A stretch of DNA of 64,000 nucleotides, taken from positions 6,230,280 to 6,294,279 of the forward strand of contig JALMQS010000066.1 of assembly GCA_024734495.1 (NCBI GenBank). Reading direction: 5' to 3'. The stretch's first letter is position 1, and every line of letters begins with the position of its first letter. The translations under genes and the position numbers were made by a program. The notes beneath the pieces are model-generated. The model was given only the letters and a program-made list of their open reading frames with translations. It was not told the DNA's origin and searched no databases. Below are positions 36,000 through 46,621 of the stretch, piece by piece. The DNA comes from Forficula auricularia. Its lineage: Eukaryota > Arthropoda > Insecta > Dermaptera > Forficulidae.

Positions 36000-36320
36000 T
36001 AATTGCAACAGTCCCGTTGCCGTCTTTGTCAATTTAAATCACATCATTTGTGCAGGCTTTGTTGCGAATGAACGGTTCTCAGCCCGCATGGGGTCTCTTC
36101 GACAAGCGTATACAAAAGGAAGTGCGAGGGTGCCCATTTGTTGGTTGATTTTCCGTTTTGGCCGGGCACGTGGCAAGCACCAAGCAAGCACCCTGTGTCC
36201 TGACCTGGCTAAATGTGACCACTCAACGCGAACAGCTGCTCTACTGACTTGCTGGCTGGCTGGTTAGCTTTATCAAATACAGCTCCTCTTTTTGCCAATG
36301 TGTTGAACATTCTCTGAAAG
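36000..36320. other. GC-richer island
   Basis: Balanced, repeat-free sequence with no long frame, containing GGGCACGTGGCAAGC and CTGGCTGGCTGG. Candidate enhancer or conserved non-coding element. Confidence 0.35.
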
Positions 36321-36950
36321 TAAGATTCATTGCAAAAAGAAGAAATTTTTTTTATATACAAAAGTAGTCGTCATAGAGAAGAAATTATTTAAGGAACTTA
36401 GCAATATGCGAAAATTAAACTTACATTCCTGGTTAAATTAAAAATAAATCGAATCACTAATTACATTCGTCAATTTGTTTAACCTAGTGTCTGCCAAACT
36501 GTGTGCCTCAATATATTCCAGATGTACCGCGAAAGATTTAAAAATGTAGGTAAAAGTATTTGAATATTTAAGGCTTTTGATGAATTCAATTCATCCATGC
36601 TTTATGAAGTTTTGAATTATTTTATAAAGAAACAATATGATAATTTTCAAGAAAACTGTTTTTGTTAAGATACACATTGGTTAATGTTTTCAGTGAGTTT
36701 TTGCAATAGTCAAAATATAATTACAATCACAGGCAAATTGAAGTATTTCGCCGACGAGTTAAAACTGAGATACAGAAACTTGCTCCCGAGGAGTAGAATC
36801 TTCAATAAACAAATTTAAAATTGTGTTTATTTAATTTAGAGCCGCATTTCGACCTAATTATTTTTTTCTTTAACAATCAACTACTCTGCTACTCTCGACA
36901 AAACAAAATCTTTTCAATTGCATCTTTCTCCCTAAAATGGGAAAAGTTAT
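36321..36950. other. AT-rich stretch
   Basis: GTGTCTGCCAAACTGTG at 36488 resembles a decayed hAT end without a partner. 36885-36920 is the complement of the CTGAGAGTAGCAGAGTTG end seen at 62975. Confidence 0.35.
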
Positions 36951-36954
36951 TAGT

Positions 36955-37090
36955 AGTAGTTTAATGATTATTACTTTCCGTCTGGCAAGCGTGGTGACTT
37001 AATACAACCCCTTCCATTTTGATGGAAGAGGCCTATATTCAGGAGTGGATTGTCGCTATCGACAGGCTAATGATGATGATGACTTTATAA
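36955..37090 (+). repeat. LINE 3' tail
   Basis: CTTCCATTTTGATGGAAGAG, GGAGTGGATTGTCGC and GGCTAATGATGATGATGA form the usual 3' end of an RTE/Jockey-type insect LINE (GATRAT microsatellite). Only the tail remains. Confidence 0.55.
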
Positions 37091-37699
37091 GAATCAATTC
37101 GTTAATAAAATTTCAGTTTTATTAACTTTTTATATAAGCTATAACTTTTCTATAAAATATAGCCCAAACTTATTCCTGCTCTAAAAATATTTGTAAAAGT
37201 ACATATGAAAGGTGAAAAAATAAAAAATAAAAATGAAAAATGGCACTCAAATAGAAAATACGTTTTTACTAAGAAAATGTGAAAAAAACAACTTATTAGA
37301 CTATTTTTTTGGAAACTGCCTTAAAAAAAATTGATACGACTAATTTTTGTAGAACAGTAGCATATTGAGATGGAAAAAGAAGGCAGAAATTGTAAAAAAT
37401 TGAAAATTCAACAAGTAGTAATAAAATCTATAAAATTGAGGCTATCCAAAAATTATATCCTATATCAGTACATGATATAGAGAATATATATGTGAAAGTA
37501 AAAACTTGTCGATTAATTTCTCTAAAAAAACATATCACAATTGGCAGAAAAATTAAATAGATCGGTCGGTGAAAAAGGTCACAAATCATAATTATTTTCT
37601 TACCAACTTAATTTCTTTTTTTTTTTCAAAAGTGACATATTCAATCGAGCGTCGGAGATTACTATAGAAAGTATCCTCTCTAGCATTGTCATTGCATTC
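37091..37699. other. AT-rich stretch, nothing assigned
   Basis: No feature recognised. Confidence 0.3.
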
Positions 37700-37707
37700 C
37701 CCTAGAC

Positions 37708-38060
37708 CAGTGTTATATAACGTGTAGGTCGCGACCCCCTGGGGGTCGCGAAGCCTCAGTAAAAATGAAAAAAAAGGTTTAAAAATATATTTTTATTATT
37801 AAGAAAATGTTAATTAAAGGACATTTATAGGTTAACACAAGGCGAGGCGTTTGGCGATGTAATCGATCTAAAAAATGTCTGTTATAGGTACTTAATTGTG
37901 TATTTAGCCGATACCCAATTATAAAAATTAATAAAAATGTTGTACGGATTTGATATTTGTAACATAATAAAATACAGGTTACAAACAGCGGAGTGCAGGG
38001 GTCGCGAAATTTTTTTTCATACTAAGGGGGTCCCGTCATTAAAAAAGTTGAAAATCACTG
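37708..38060. mobile_element. hAT MITE, family L copy 1 (353 bp)
   Basis: Ends CAGTGTTATATAAC and GTTGAAAATCACTG; subterminal GGTCGCGACCCCCTGGGGGT and ACTAAGGGGGTC. It is nearly identical to the element at 50759-51147, which has a clean 8-bp duplication. Here the flanks CCCTAGAC/CCCTCTAG agree only loosely, probably because the next element inserted beside it. Confidence 0.75.
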
Positions 38061-38070
38061 CCCTCTAGTC

Positions 38071-38526
38071 TAGGGGTCGGCAACCTGCGGCTCTTTCGAT
38101 GTCAAGATGCGGCTCTCTAGTTCCATGCGAAAATATTAATAATTATATTATTTTATTTTCAAAATAACAAGTTATGAGCCAGATTTAACCAAACTTTCAA
38201 AAGGCATGGAAGGCCAATGCTCCCATTGATGTAACTATCTATTATTCAATAATTATAGTTATATTATTTGATTACTAATTTTATTATTCTAGAAGAGCTA
38301 GCTAAAATACTTTAATATGTTTTGTGCGAAACATTTGTATGTTTTTATATGAATAAATATTTCATATTTAAAGCTATTTATTTTAAATCAAAAATCAAAT
38401 TTATATACCTAATCCTAATCAAATACCATAATATTGAAACAAAAATGTTAGTGGCTCTTTAAAAACTGGGAAATTTTGTAAATTATAACTTTTGGCTCTT
38501 CCGTCTCAAAAGGTTGCCGACCCCTG
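38071..38526. mobile_element. hAT MITE (456 bp)
   Basis: Terminal repeats TAGGGGTCGGCAACCT and AGGTTGCCGACCCCTG; 8-bp duplication CTCTAGTC/CTCTAGAC with one mismatch. Non-autonomous. Internal TGCGGCTCT and GTGGCTCTT motifs are subterminal repeats. Confidence 0.85.
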
Positions 38527-38632
38527 CTCTAGACCAAGTTAATAATGAACAAAACATGAAGCAAATTATCCTGATTATTAAAGATCGTTTAATGACAATG
38601 ATGACTAATTTTTTTTTTTTTTTTTGTTTCAG

Positions 38633-38673
38633 GTAAGAGAATAAACCAAGCAGACCAAGCTGATATATGCGTC
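38633..38673 (+). CDS. Candidate microexon / recursive-splice exon 3
   Basis: A long T tract ends TTTTTGTTTCAG (38632), with branch-point-like GACTAAT directly upstream. The block starts GTAAGAG, again CAG|GTAAG, and a further donor C|GTAAGTAAA begins at 38674, enclosing 41 nt. Only phase 2 is open: two bases complete the codon left over from 19202-19279, then KRINQADQADICV to the donor. Two independent CAG|GTAAG sites with long pyrimidine tracts on the same strand 38 kb apart are hard to explain by chance. Recursive splice site and 41-nt microexon are the competing, compatible readings. Confidence 0.5.
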
Positions 38674-38679
38674 GTAAGT

Positions 38680-39349
38680 AAAAAGAGAATTTTATTAGCC
38701 CATTTAGAGTAGGTGCGATACATAATTTTTATAAGTAATTAATTCTGGATATATCTGATGTGAGGATATAAGGACATAATAAAAAAAAAGCTCGAGTTGA
38801 TTTATTTTCTTTCCTTTTATTGACTTATCAGAATTCCAAAACATAAGGCTTATAACTTAGTGTGGAAAGTCAAATACATCACTTGCTTAGAAACCACTCG
38901 TCAAGAAAAATGACAAATGATCCATTACATTTTTGGACAGATGAGATTTGAAAATATGTACATATTTTTTTTTTTAACTCTTTCAAATCCGTCATCAGAG
39001 ATCCTTTGAAAGGATTTTTAATCTTCTTGATTAAATCATTGAATTTATTGCAAAAAGTGAAATATACATTTTATAGAAAATTGGATTCTCTACATAAAAA
39101 GTTCTTTAAGTCAAATCTCTTAGATGAAAGGTTTACAAGATAAGGGGTTTAACGGATCCAGGAACAAGTGCTCTTACTAGTACTAGGTGCAGGGAAAGAT
39201 TTTTTCTACTTCAAAAGGAATCAAATTGAATTTTATTTCAATTCATGTCTTGTCTTTATATATATTAGCCCCATTTAGAGTACAATTCAAAATTTTAACA
39301 AATTATAATAATGAAGTATAATACTTCATGTGTTATGAATTTAAAGTTA
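38680..39349. other. Intron-like AT-rich stretch
   Basis: Contains fragments related to repeat K (AAATGACAAATGATCCATTA at 38908). Confidence 0.4.
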
Positions 39350-41130
39350 ATAGAAACAAGTGCGAGAGTTCTTTTGTTCCTTTCCATAGTTGTCTTATCA
39401 GGCAAAACTAAGGCTTTAAGGTTTATTATTGGATGTCAGCGATCATCACTTGTTGAGAAACCACTTGGCAACGGCACGTTAATCGTCGTTATTGCCAGTC
39501 ACATTCCAAATATTGTCAGGACAAATGACAAATGATCCAGTCTATTCACGCTCAGATGGGATTTTATTTATTTTTTTTTTTTCTGTAAAATTTATCGAAT
39601 TCAATCTTTCATCAAACAGATATACTATGCAGGGTGTTTCACAGAACTCGTTCATTAAAAGTTTTCATGGAGGGAGTTGAGAGAAAATTTTGAACTTTGA
39701 CATATTTAGGTTTTGAAATATGCTCTTTTTAAATAAATTATTTACAACTTTTGGACACTTTCTGCTTTGCCGCCATCACTATCAACTTTCTTATTTTCTA
39801 TGGAATCCCCCAAATATTTTTGCATCATTTGAGTTAAGTGCTAAAAACTAAGATTTTGTATAGTGCACTTGATGTTTAAAATTTCTGAGTTATTTTAGAT
39901 AGTTTGTAAAATCTAATAATTTGGAATTCAAATTTAAAAATTAATAATAATTAAACTATGGTTTTTAGAATTAATTTGAATAATCAGAACTCTTAATTAG
40001 ACATTAAAGAATCTTACTTAATCATAAAAATTTGAATTTTATATCCAGGATGATCATAATAATCGTTTATTTCTGAAAATCAAAAAGTTGTTAATATCCA
40101 ATTTTCTCAAATAGAACATGGCATATTATACATTTTATACATATTATACATTTAAGTATTTTTGAATTCTACATAAAAATCCAATAGGAGTTTATTAAAT
40201 ATTCCCTATACCTAAAATGAATAGTTTTTTAAATAAAAAATATTTTAAATTTCACTCGTCCAGATATTAATTATTTATACATAATTTATTTAAAACACTA
40301 TTCATTTTAGGTATAGGGAATTTTTAATAAACGCCTATTGTGGATTTTAATGTACAATTCAAAAATATTAAAATTATACATATAAGTACATAATATGTAG
40401 TTAATAAATCATTAATATCTAGACGAGGGAAATTTAAAATATTTTTTATTTAACAAACTATTCATTTTAGATATAGGGAGTATTTAGTAAACTTCTATTG
40501 GATTTTTATGTAAAATTCAAATATACTAAAATTTATGCCATGTTCTATTTGAGAAAATTTAGTTTTAACAACTTTTTGATTTTCAGAAATAAACGATTAT
40601 TATGGTCATCCTGGATATAAAATTGAAATTTTTATGATTAAGTAAGATTCATTAATGTCTATTTAAGAGTTCTGATTAATCAAATTAATTCTACAAACAA
40701 TAGTTTAATTATTATTAATTTTTAAATATGAACGCTAAATTGGTAGATTTTACAAACTATCTAAAATAAATCAGAAATGATAAATTTTAGACATCAAGTA
40801 CACTATACAAAATCTTCTTAGTTTTCAATACTTAATCTAATGATGCAAAACTATTTGGGAGATTCCATAGAAAATAAGAGGGTTGATAGTGATTGCGGCA
40901 ATGCAGAAAGTGTCCAAAAGTTGTTTATTTAAAAAGAGCATATTTCAAAACATAAATATGTCAAAGTTCAACATTTTCTCTCAACTTCTTCCAAGAAAAT
41001 TTTTTTGAACGAGTTCTGTGGAAAACCCTGTATATCTTTTGAAAGCGATTTGAAACAAATATTTTAGATTTTTTCTATGGAAGCTATTGAGGCAGAAAAA
41101 TCTCAAAGAAATATAAAGCCAAAATTCATT
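39350..41130 (+). repeat. Dispersed repeat K interrupted by a foldback
   Basis: 39420-39625 and 41031-41130 are the two halves of the repeat seen whole, inverted, at 24310-24730. The junction falls inside CATCAAACAGATA. The frames at 39311-39680 are repeat-derived. Confidence 0.65.
39630..41030. mobile_element. 1.4-kb inverted-repeat (foldback) element
   Basis: The ends CAGGGTGTTTCACAGAACTC and GAGTTCTGTGGAAAACCCTG are inverted, and pairing continues inward for about 690 bp per arm (for example GACACTTTCTGCTTTGCCG with its inverse). Near the centre the segment ATTCATTTTAGGTATAGGGA occurs three times in alternating orientation (40215, 40300, 40465). TA-rich insertion point inside repeat K. 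No transposase; a DNA transposon MITE or foldback. Confidence 0.85.
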
Positions 41131-41800
41131 GATTCTGACTACTTGTTTGTCATAGGTAGTAGGCCCCTAGAGCTAAATCAAATTGCTCTTCTAGTCCTTT
41201 CTATAAGCTGATTCCCTTCAAAAGTATCTCTGACTGGATTGTCACTATTGTAATAATAACATGTCAATCATTGAAATATAATTTCATCAAAGAGAAATTT
41301 CGCCTGAAACCATTTAGATTAGATATTTTTAATGAGAGTCTCATCATCTCATCCAAAATGTCTAATCCAAATAAGTGGTTTGGTAGGAAATTCCTATTGT
41401 GATAAAAAATTCAAACACTGAAGCATCAAATCAATACAATAGAATTTCAGCTATCCGTTAATAAATGAAATTTTTACACAGACCTCTTCAAAGACCTCCT
41501 TATTATACACCCTAAAAAAACAACTGAATTTTGATTATTGTATATTAATATTAATCATAAGTCTGTAAAAATAAAGTTTTATTTATTTATATATTAATCT
41601 AACTGTATTATGAATATGGAGCTATAGTTATGCATTCTCAAATGTTTTAAGGATTGAGTTAGAGCAGTGGTTCTTAAACTTTTAAAAGACACACAACACT
41701 TTTGATTATAAGAAAAATTTACGAAATACCAAAATCAAAAGATCATACAACCAACCATAAAATATACACCATCATTTCTTTTATTAACAATTATAAAAAT
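41131..41800. other. AT-rich stretch
   Basis: CAGTGGTTCTTAAACTTTTA at 41666 is a typical hAT left end; no right end was found. Confidence 0.4.
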
Positions 41801-41811
41801 TACACATTATA

Positions 41812-42021
41812 GAGGGGTGCCCACCCCTCTAGCTTAATGTCACCCCCCTCCAGTTTCTTGAAAAGTAACCCCCCTCCCTCCCCATTTTATTCAGTCCTAA
41901 AGAATTATAAGATCTTTTTATTACCTTTTGTTGAAGTCATAAGACTTGACCCTTTTTATTTTTAGCATATAATACTAAAATGCAACCATTTTCACCCTAT
42001 CCCCCCATAAGGGCACCCCTG
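41812..42021. mobile_element. hAT-like MITE with CACCCC ends
   Basis: GAGGGGTGCCCACCCC and AAGGGCACCCCTG are imperfect inverted ends; flanking ATTATA occurs on both sides. Low GC interior with C runs. Confidence 0.5.
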
Positions 42022-42059
42022 AATTATATATTAATTTAAAAATATATTATATTTCTAAT

Positions 42060-42260
42060 ATTACTTTGGCTGAGTGGTCTTTGGCTTCCTCAATTCAGTG
42101 TTCGTCTTGGTCTATTCCCTGGCTTTGCTTCCCTAACTTAAAAGTTTTTTTACAGAGTGGTTAACCTCACGTCCAACCCCTTTTAGTCGCCTTCTACGAC
42201 AAGCAGGGGATACTGTGGACCTATTCTACCCCCGGTCCACAGGGGTTCAAAATTACACTT
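42060..42260 (+). repeat. SINE/LINE 3' end (CGCCTTCTACGACA type)
   Basis: TTTGGCTGAGTGGTC resembles a tRNA A box. TTAGTCGCCTTCTACGACAA and ACCCCCGGTCCACAGGGGTT are, from memory, the common 3' region of insect non-LTR elements. Its exact class is uncertain. Confidence 0.45.
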
Positions 42261-42405
42261 TCATAAAAAAAAAAAACTTTTTGAATCAATTTTAACGGAA
42301 TACCTGAGAATGACGACCTTTGCATATTTCGCAATATCAGGACTAATATATAAGATATAGCTACTACCCTCATTCAAAGATTAAAGTTTAAAAAAGTTAA
42401 AAACG
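42261..42405. other. Short unassigned stretch
   Basis: Nothing recognised. Confidence 0.3.
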
Positions 42406-42409
42406 TTTT

Positions 42410-42570
42410 TAATCTGTAAACTCCTGATGATGGACTAATAACCAGAAATATATTGAGTCTGTATAGACCTCTTTGAGTTTTATTTCATTCATTGTGAAAC
42501 TACACTCCCTTTACTTTATTAATTCATATCATGTTTCACCTAAAACCCACACCACTTTCCGCAAGTAAAA
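42410..42570 (+). mobile_element. Penelope-like terminus with hammerhead-like core
   Basis: 42424-42448 reads CTGATGA, TGG, an 8-nt loop, CCA, GAAA: a complete hammerhead-like core in which U-A closes stem II. The following CCTCTTTGAGTTTTATTTCA and terminal TTTCACCTAAAACCCACACC recur at 27200-27290 and other ends. Only the terminus remains. Confidence 0.65.
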
Positions 42571-42890
42571 TAAAATAATATGCTTTTAATATTGAAAATC
42601 CAAGGTATCATATTTTAATTTAGAGATAAAGATTAATATTTAACCTAATGAGAAAGCTGAGGTTGTTTTTGCCAGTACTTTAATACGTTCTTTAAAACTT
42701 TGGAAATTTGTACACAGATTAATTCCCCGCTTGAAATACTAAAATTTCCCCCGTTGAGATCCACTGAATTTTTAGCTCAATAGACGAATGCCTAAATTCT
42801 TATTTTAACCACCACCCACGAAAACAATCCCTCCCTCTGCGATTCAATTTGATTGAGTTATTTGTACTATTAATTAGTCTTTCGGTATAT
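42571..42890. other. AT-rich stretch
   Basis: No feature recognised. Confidence 0.3.
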
Positions 42891-42899
42891 ATAATATAA

Positions 42900-43330
42900 A
42901 TCAAACTGGAGCCGCGTCCGTGAGCTCTCGGCTGCCATTTAATGCCCGGACGCTAATGAGGTTGCAAAAGGCACGCGAGGCAACGAATAAATCTTGGATC
43001 GAATTCAAGAACTACGACAGACAAACGGACAGACAGACAGCGGGCACACCTCGCATCTGACAACCGAATCAGAGACGAGCCTATTAATGAACATTCAACT
43101 TGATCATCTGTGCAGTGGCAATAAAAAACGACAAGCGGCAACGTACTCTCGATTCTCGGCTGACAGAGGGATCGTGTTGAGGTTTGTAAGACGAGCCGAG
43201 GAAATCGACTGGTCAAATCGGAAACGGACGGCCGTTTGCGGTTTTACGTATTTGTACAACAAAGATGTTGGTGTTGTTAGCCGTTCAAGTAACCATCAAT
43301 CATTTCCTACTGACTAACAGCCATACGATT
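42900..43330. other. GC-richer island, partly duplicated at 43520
   Basis: It contains GCCATTTAATGCCCGGACGC and a long mixed-composition segment; all long frames on both strands lack protein character. About 87 bp (43154-43240, GATTCTCGGCTGACAGAGGG onward) recur almost unchanged at 43520-43606. It is otherwise single-copy in the window and a candidate conserved non-coding element or non-coding exon. Confidence 0.4.
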
Positions 43331-43494
43331 AAGCGAGGTCAGGAGGGGAGAAGGCCGCCCCGTCCGCCTCTTTATCTTCTCAATGTTAATAATATCATTA
43401 GCATTAGTAATTGATGACAATTAGAAGGACTAGCAGATTCAAAATGAAAATTATAAATAAATGATCAAAACTATTTTATGCATTAAAAAAAAAA

Positions 43495-43688
43495 TTGTTT
43501 TGCCGAGAGTAGCAGAGTCTCGATTCTCGCCTGACAGAGGGATCGTGTTGAGGTTTGTAAGACGAGCCGAGGAAATCGGCTGGTCAAATCGGAAACGGAC
43601 GGCCCTTTGCAAAATAAATCAATGAGGTTTTCCTCTGCTTGATACAAATAAACATAAACATACATGTATGTTTGTTTTATAAACCAAA
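43495..43688. repeat. Penelope-type end joined to the duplicated island piece
   Basis: TTTTGCCGAGAGTAGCAGAG at 43498 and TCCTCTGCTTGATACAAATA at 43632 are the two sides of the end sequence seen intact at 48345-48415 and 62975-63055. Between them sits the 87-bp copy of the island sequence from 43154, so the element may have carried it here. Confidence 0.55.
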
Positions 43689-44022
43689 GTGCCTGGAGCG
43701 CCGAGCGATGCTCGCTAACTTTATGCCTCAAAATAGCTTAAGTTTCAAATTTCAAGGCTCTGCGGCTTACCGAAAACGAGATTTGAACGATTAAAATATT
43801 TATTTTACGACACTCCTAATTTACACCCCCTTCCTTTATTTCAATCGGATTAAAATATATACACGACTAATAACTCATGAAACTTGATAACTACACCAAT
43901 TAAAAAAAAATCGTTTGTGCCGTTTTTGAGAAAATCAAAAAAAAATGTCAACTTACGATGTTCCGATTTCAAGCAATATATATATATATATATATACAAG
44001 AATTGCTCATTTAATAATATAA
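43689..44022. repeat. Dispersed repeat family G, copy 2
   Basis: GTGCCTGGAGCGCCGAGCGA start, CTCATGAAACTTGATAACTA centre, TA microsatellite and ACAAGAATTGCTCATTTAA end as at 5369-6056. Confidence 0.65.
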
Positions 44023-44050
44023 AATAATAAGATACAAATAATTATGTATA

Positions 44051-44551
44051 CAGTGGGCTCCCGTACAACGCTGGGGATATGTTCCGCGTAATAGGAAATC
44101 TAATAGGACATAGATTATCAGACCAATTTATGTAACCTCAAGCACGCAAAAGGCATCTTTTTAATCAACGATAACAATCAAGACGAAACTATGGACCATT
44201 CAAGCGATGAATCTTTACAACCATTATTAACAAGACCGCGTCATTGGAACTTATTTGTTGATACTTCCGATGGAGAATAGATGTTAAATACTGAGGTGGA
44301 TACATGTATTTTTTTTTATTTTTATTAAAAGACGAATAAAATTATTTGTCTCTTATATCTTTAAATAGGTACCTATTTATTACTATTTTTTTATAAACTG
44401 CTGCTTCGTCAGCTTTAAAAATCAGAAACTATGTGAAAATGTTAAATTTATCTTTCGCGTTATGTATACGGACTGGAGTACTAGTCACCATTTTTTCGTC
44501 GCATTACACGAATTAGCGTTTTACGGGAGCGCGTTATACGGCATTTCACTG
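44051..44551. mobile_element. pogo/Tigger-like element, 501 bp
   Basis: Flanked by TA on both sides, with ends CAGTGGGCTCCCGTACAACG and CGTTATACGGCATTTCACTG; an internal GCGTTTTACGGGAGCGCG repeats the terminal motif. An internal frame reads MDHSSDESLQPLLTRPRHW and ends FVDTSDGE*, possibly an acidic transposase C-terminus. Deleted and non-autonomous. Confidence 0.8.
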
Positions 44552-44564
44552 TATAGTCAATTCA

Positions 44565-44780
44565 TTTGTTTGAGACTATAGTTTCGAAGGTGTGATCTCC
44601 ATCATCATATTTGTAATTAGAAATATTTTATTACCTATTTCTCATGGGTTCAATTACCCCATTGAATATAGAAAAAATCGTTTTGTTGTTAAACAAGCAA
44701 GCCACATAAACGATTTACTGAGTGATTTCTCTTTATGAATCAAAAAACTTATACTTTTCGTTTTTATTTCTATCAAACAA
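44565..44780 (-). repeat. Penelope-like terminus fragment
   Basis: On the minus strand ATGATGATGGAGATCACACC then TTCGAAACTATAGTCTCAAA: a decayed core whose GAAAC-TATA-GTC stem III is intact. The following CTCATGGGTTCAATTACCCC matches 63220. Confidence 0.5.
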
Positions 44781-44796
44781 CAAATAATATAGAATC

Positions 44797-45683
44797 TCTT
44801 TTAAGGAGTTCGGTGTTGGTTCTAGGTGAAACATTTTAATATAATAATAAAACTTGAGTAAGATACGAGGTGGGTTTCACAAAAAAAGAAATAAAACAAA
44901 ATTGAGTTTTGAATTCGATATATTTCGGGGGTTAGCCCATCATCAGGAGTCTAAGAAAACTGATTATATATTGGAAAAATAGTTTTACAAGTAAGAATTT
45001 TTAACTGTATGTGGTGAGGGGAAAGTAGGGGAAGAGGAGAAGTTGTTCTAAGAATTAATATTTTCTATTGAGATTTGAGCTGGCTGAAAGGGATCTATAC
45101 GTGCTATTATAATAACGAATGGACAAGTACCTGAGAAGGTACAACTTGAAAGGTACATGAGAGAGTGCAATTACCCTAGTATATTCAATGTGCAAACGAT
45201 GGAAGGAATGTTTATTTAATTTATTATAACATATAATCAATAATTGTATTTTATACACTTCCAATTGATTATTTAAAATATTTGAATTATTAGAGAGGGC
45301 TATTTTTATCTCGGTGGATTCCAAGAGGTCCAATTTAAGGCCTTTTCTTTCAAAATGAATGGGGATAGGGTTATTATTAGAGGTTGAATGGTTAGATTAA
45401 TGTAAGTGAATTGCGAAGGCTGAGGTCGAATCTAAATTAATGTTATCGGATTTGTTGAGATGATTAAGGGCTCTTACATGCTCGGAGTAACGTATTTTGA
45501 AAGCGCGACCTGTCTGCCCAATATAAAAATTCTTACTTGTAAAACTATTTTTCCAATATATAATCAGTTTTCTTAGACTCCTGATGATGGGCTAACCCCG
45601 AAATATATCGAATTCAAAACTCAATTTTGTTTTATTTCTTTTTTTGTGAAACCTACCTCGTATCTTGCTCAAGTTTTATTATT
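44797..45683 (-). mobile_element. Penelope-like element with 13-bp target duplication
   Basis: The 887-bp insertion is bounded by ATAATATAGAATC at 44784-44796 and 45684-45696. About 170 bp at each end are inverted repeats of each other, carrying one hammerhead-like core each (44923-44946 minus; 45581-45603 plus: CTGATGA, TGGG, CTAA, CCCC, GAAA). An extra tail with GGTGTTGGTTCTAGGTGAAA occurs only at the left end. The middle encodes, on the minus strand, a GIY-YIG endonuclease remnant. Inverted ends, ribozyme-like cores and GIY-YIG are hallmarks of Penelope-like retroelements. The reverse transcriptase is absent, so it is 5'-truncated. Confidence 0.85.
45055..45531 (-). pseudogene. GIY-YIG endonuclease remnant (Penelope-like)
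   Basis: From 45531 the minus strand reads FYIGQTGRAFKIRYSEH, then VRALNHLNKS, then STSAFAIHL and stops at 45397. This is the GIY-YIG module with YIG, the catalytic-type Arg in GRAFKIR and the EH pair. After a frameshift near 45390 it continues HFERKGLKLDLLESTEIKIA and ALSNNSNILNNQLE, the known C-terminal continuation of these proteins, down to about 45230. The rest to 45055 is open by chance. The intact enzyme nicks the target during retrotransposition. Confidence 0.85.
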
Positions 45684-45699
45684 ATAATATAGAATCGTT

Positions 45700-46160
45700 G
45701 GTTCTTGAAAAAATCAGTTGATATTTTTACAAATCTTTACGTTTCAAGGTTCCATTCGAGTTAATTTTTTTCTCAAAAAGAAAATTTCCATTACATGTAA
45801 TGAAAATAATAAACTATTCATTTTTTAATATCATTATTTGTTTGTCCTTTATGAATAGCGGAAAGTCAAACACATTAAAATTTTCCGTGTTATGTTAACA
45901 TACATTTATTTATAGATCTATATTTTTCTGAACTGAGTAGCTGATTTATTTCTGAGAGGAAACCCGTTTGATTTATCTTTGCCACCCAAACGCGAAAAGG
46001 ACCAGCAAGGACCTCTCCTTCAACCAATGAAAAGTTGACCGTCAATCGGGTGTGCCTTGAATATTTAGGAAACAACCAATATTTTTTTTTTTTAATTCCT
46101 CACAATCGCCAGAGTGTGACCTTTTACAAGGCCCACTCGACTCATTAACAAAACAGCTCA
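45700..46160. other. Mixed-composition island
   Basis: 45850-46150 is GC-richer and repeat-free, with CCACCCAAACGCGAAAAGG and CAACCAATGAAAAGTTGACC. A 61-codon minus frame (45890-46075) contains SLVEGEVLAGPFRVWVAKI but has no splice context; I favour a conserved non-coding element. Confidence 0.3.
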
Positions 46161-46621
46161 ATGTTGTTTGTGGTTAGATTCGATTCATATGAGATCGTCT
46201 TTGTTTTTCCTAGTCATCTATATATGGAGAAAATATGAATAAATATTAATAATTTTATTTTGGAATTTTTAAATATGTACAATTGTACACATTATAATAA
46301 AATTTTAATTTAGGAAAAAATCGAACTTTTTTATTCTTAAGAGAATTAAAGAGATTTAAATAATCATAACTATATATATATATATTTGTATTTAATTTAT
46401 TTATTAAATACTACCCTTAAAAAACGATATATTTATAGTTAAGAAATTATATTTGATATGAATAGATGGTGAAGTTAATTATGGCGAAATCGATCTCTAT
46501 TCAATATGAATATAGATATACGTATTTTATGTATTCTCATATTTTTGGAGCAACTCTAGATATATTAATAGTTAAGATGCTGCTATTTGAACCAAGCACC
46601 AATAAGTAAATTATGAAAATA
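46161..46621. other. AT-rich stretch, nothing assigned
   Basis: TA microsatellite near 46371; otherwise featureless. Confidence 0.3.

Noticed and set aside
41666..41700. Complete hAT element starting CAGTGGTTCTTAAACTTTTA
   Set aside because: Right end not located; left as an orphan terminus.
43483..43731. 82-codon minus frame across the duplicated island piece
   Set aside because: Spans a Penelope-type end and the 87-bp copy; no conserved protein signal.
45890..46075. 61-codon minus frame containing VLAGPFRVWVAKI
   Set aside because: No acceptor/donor context and no family match; more likely a conserved non-coding island.
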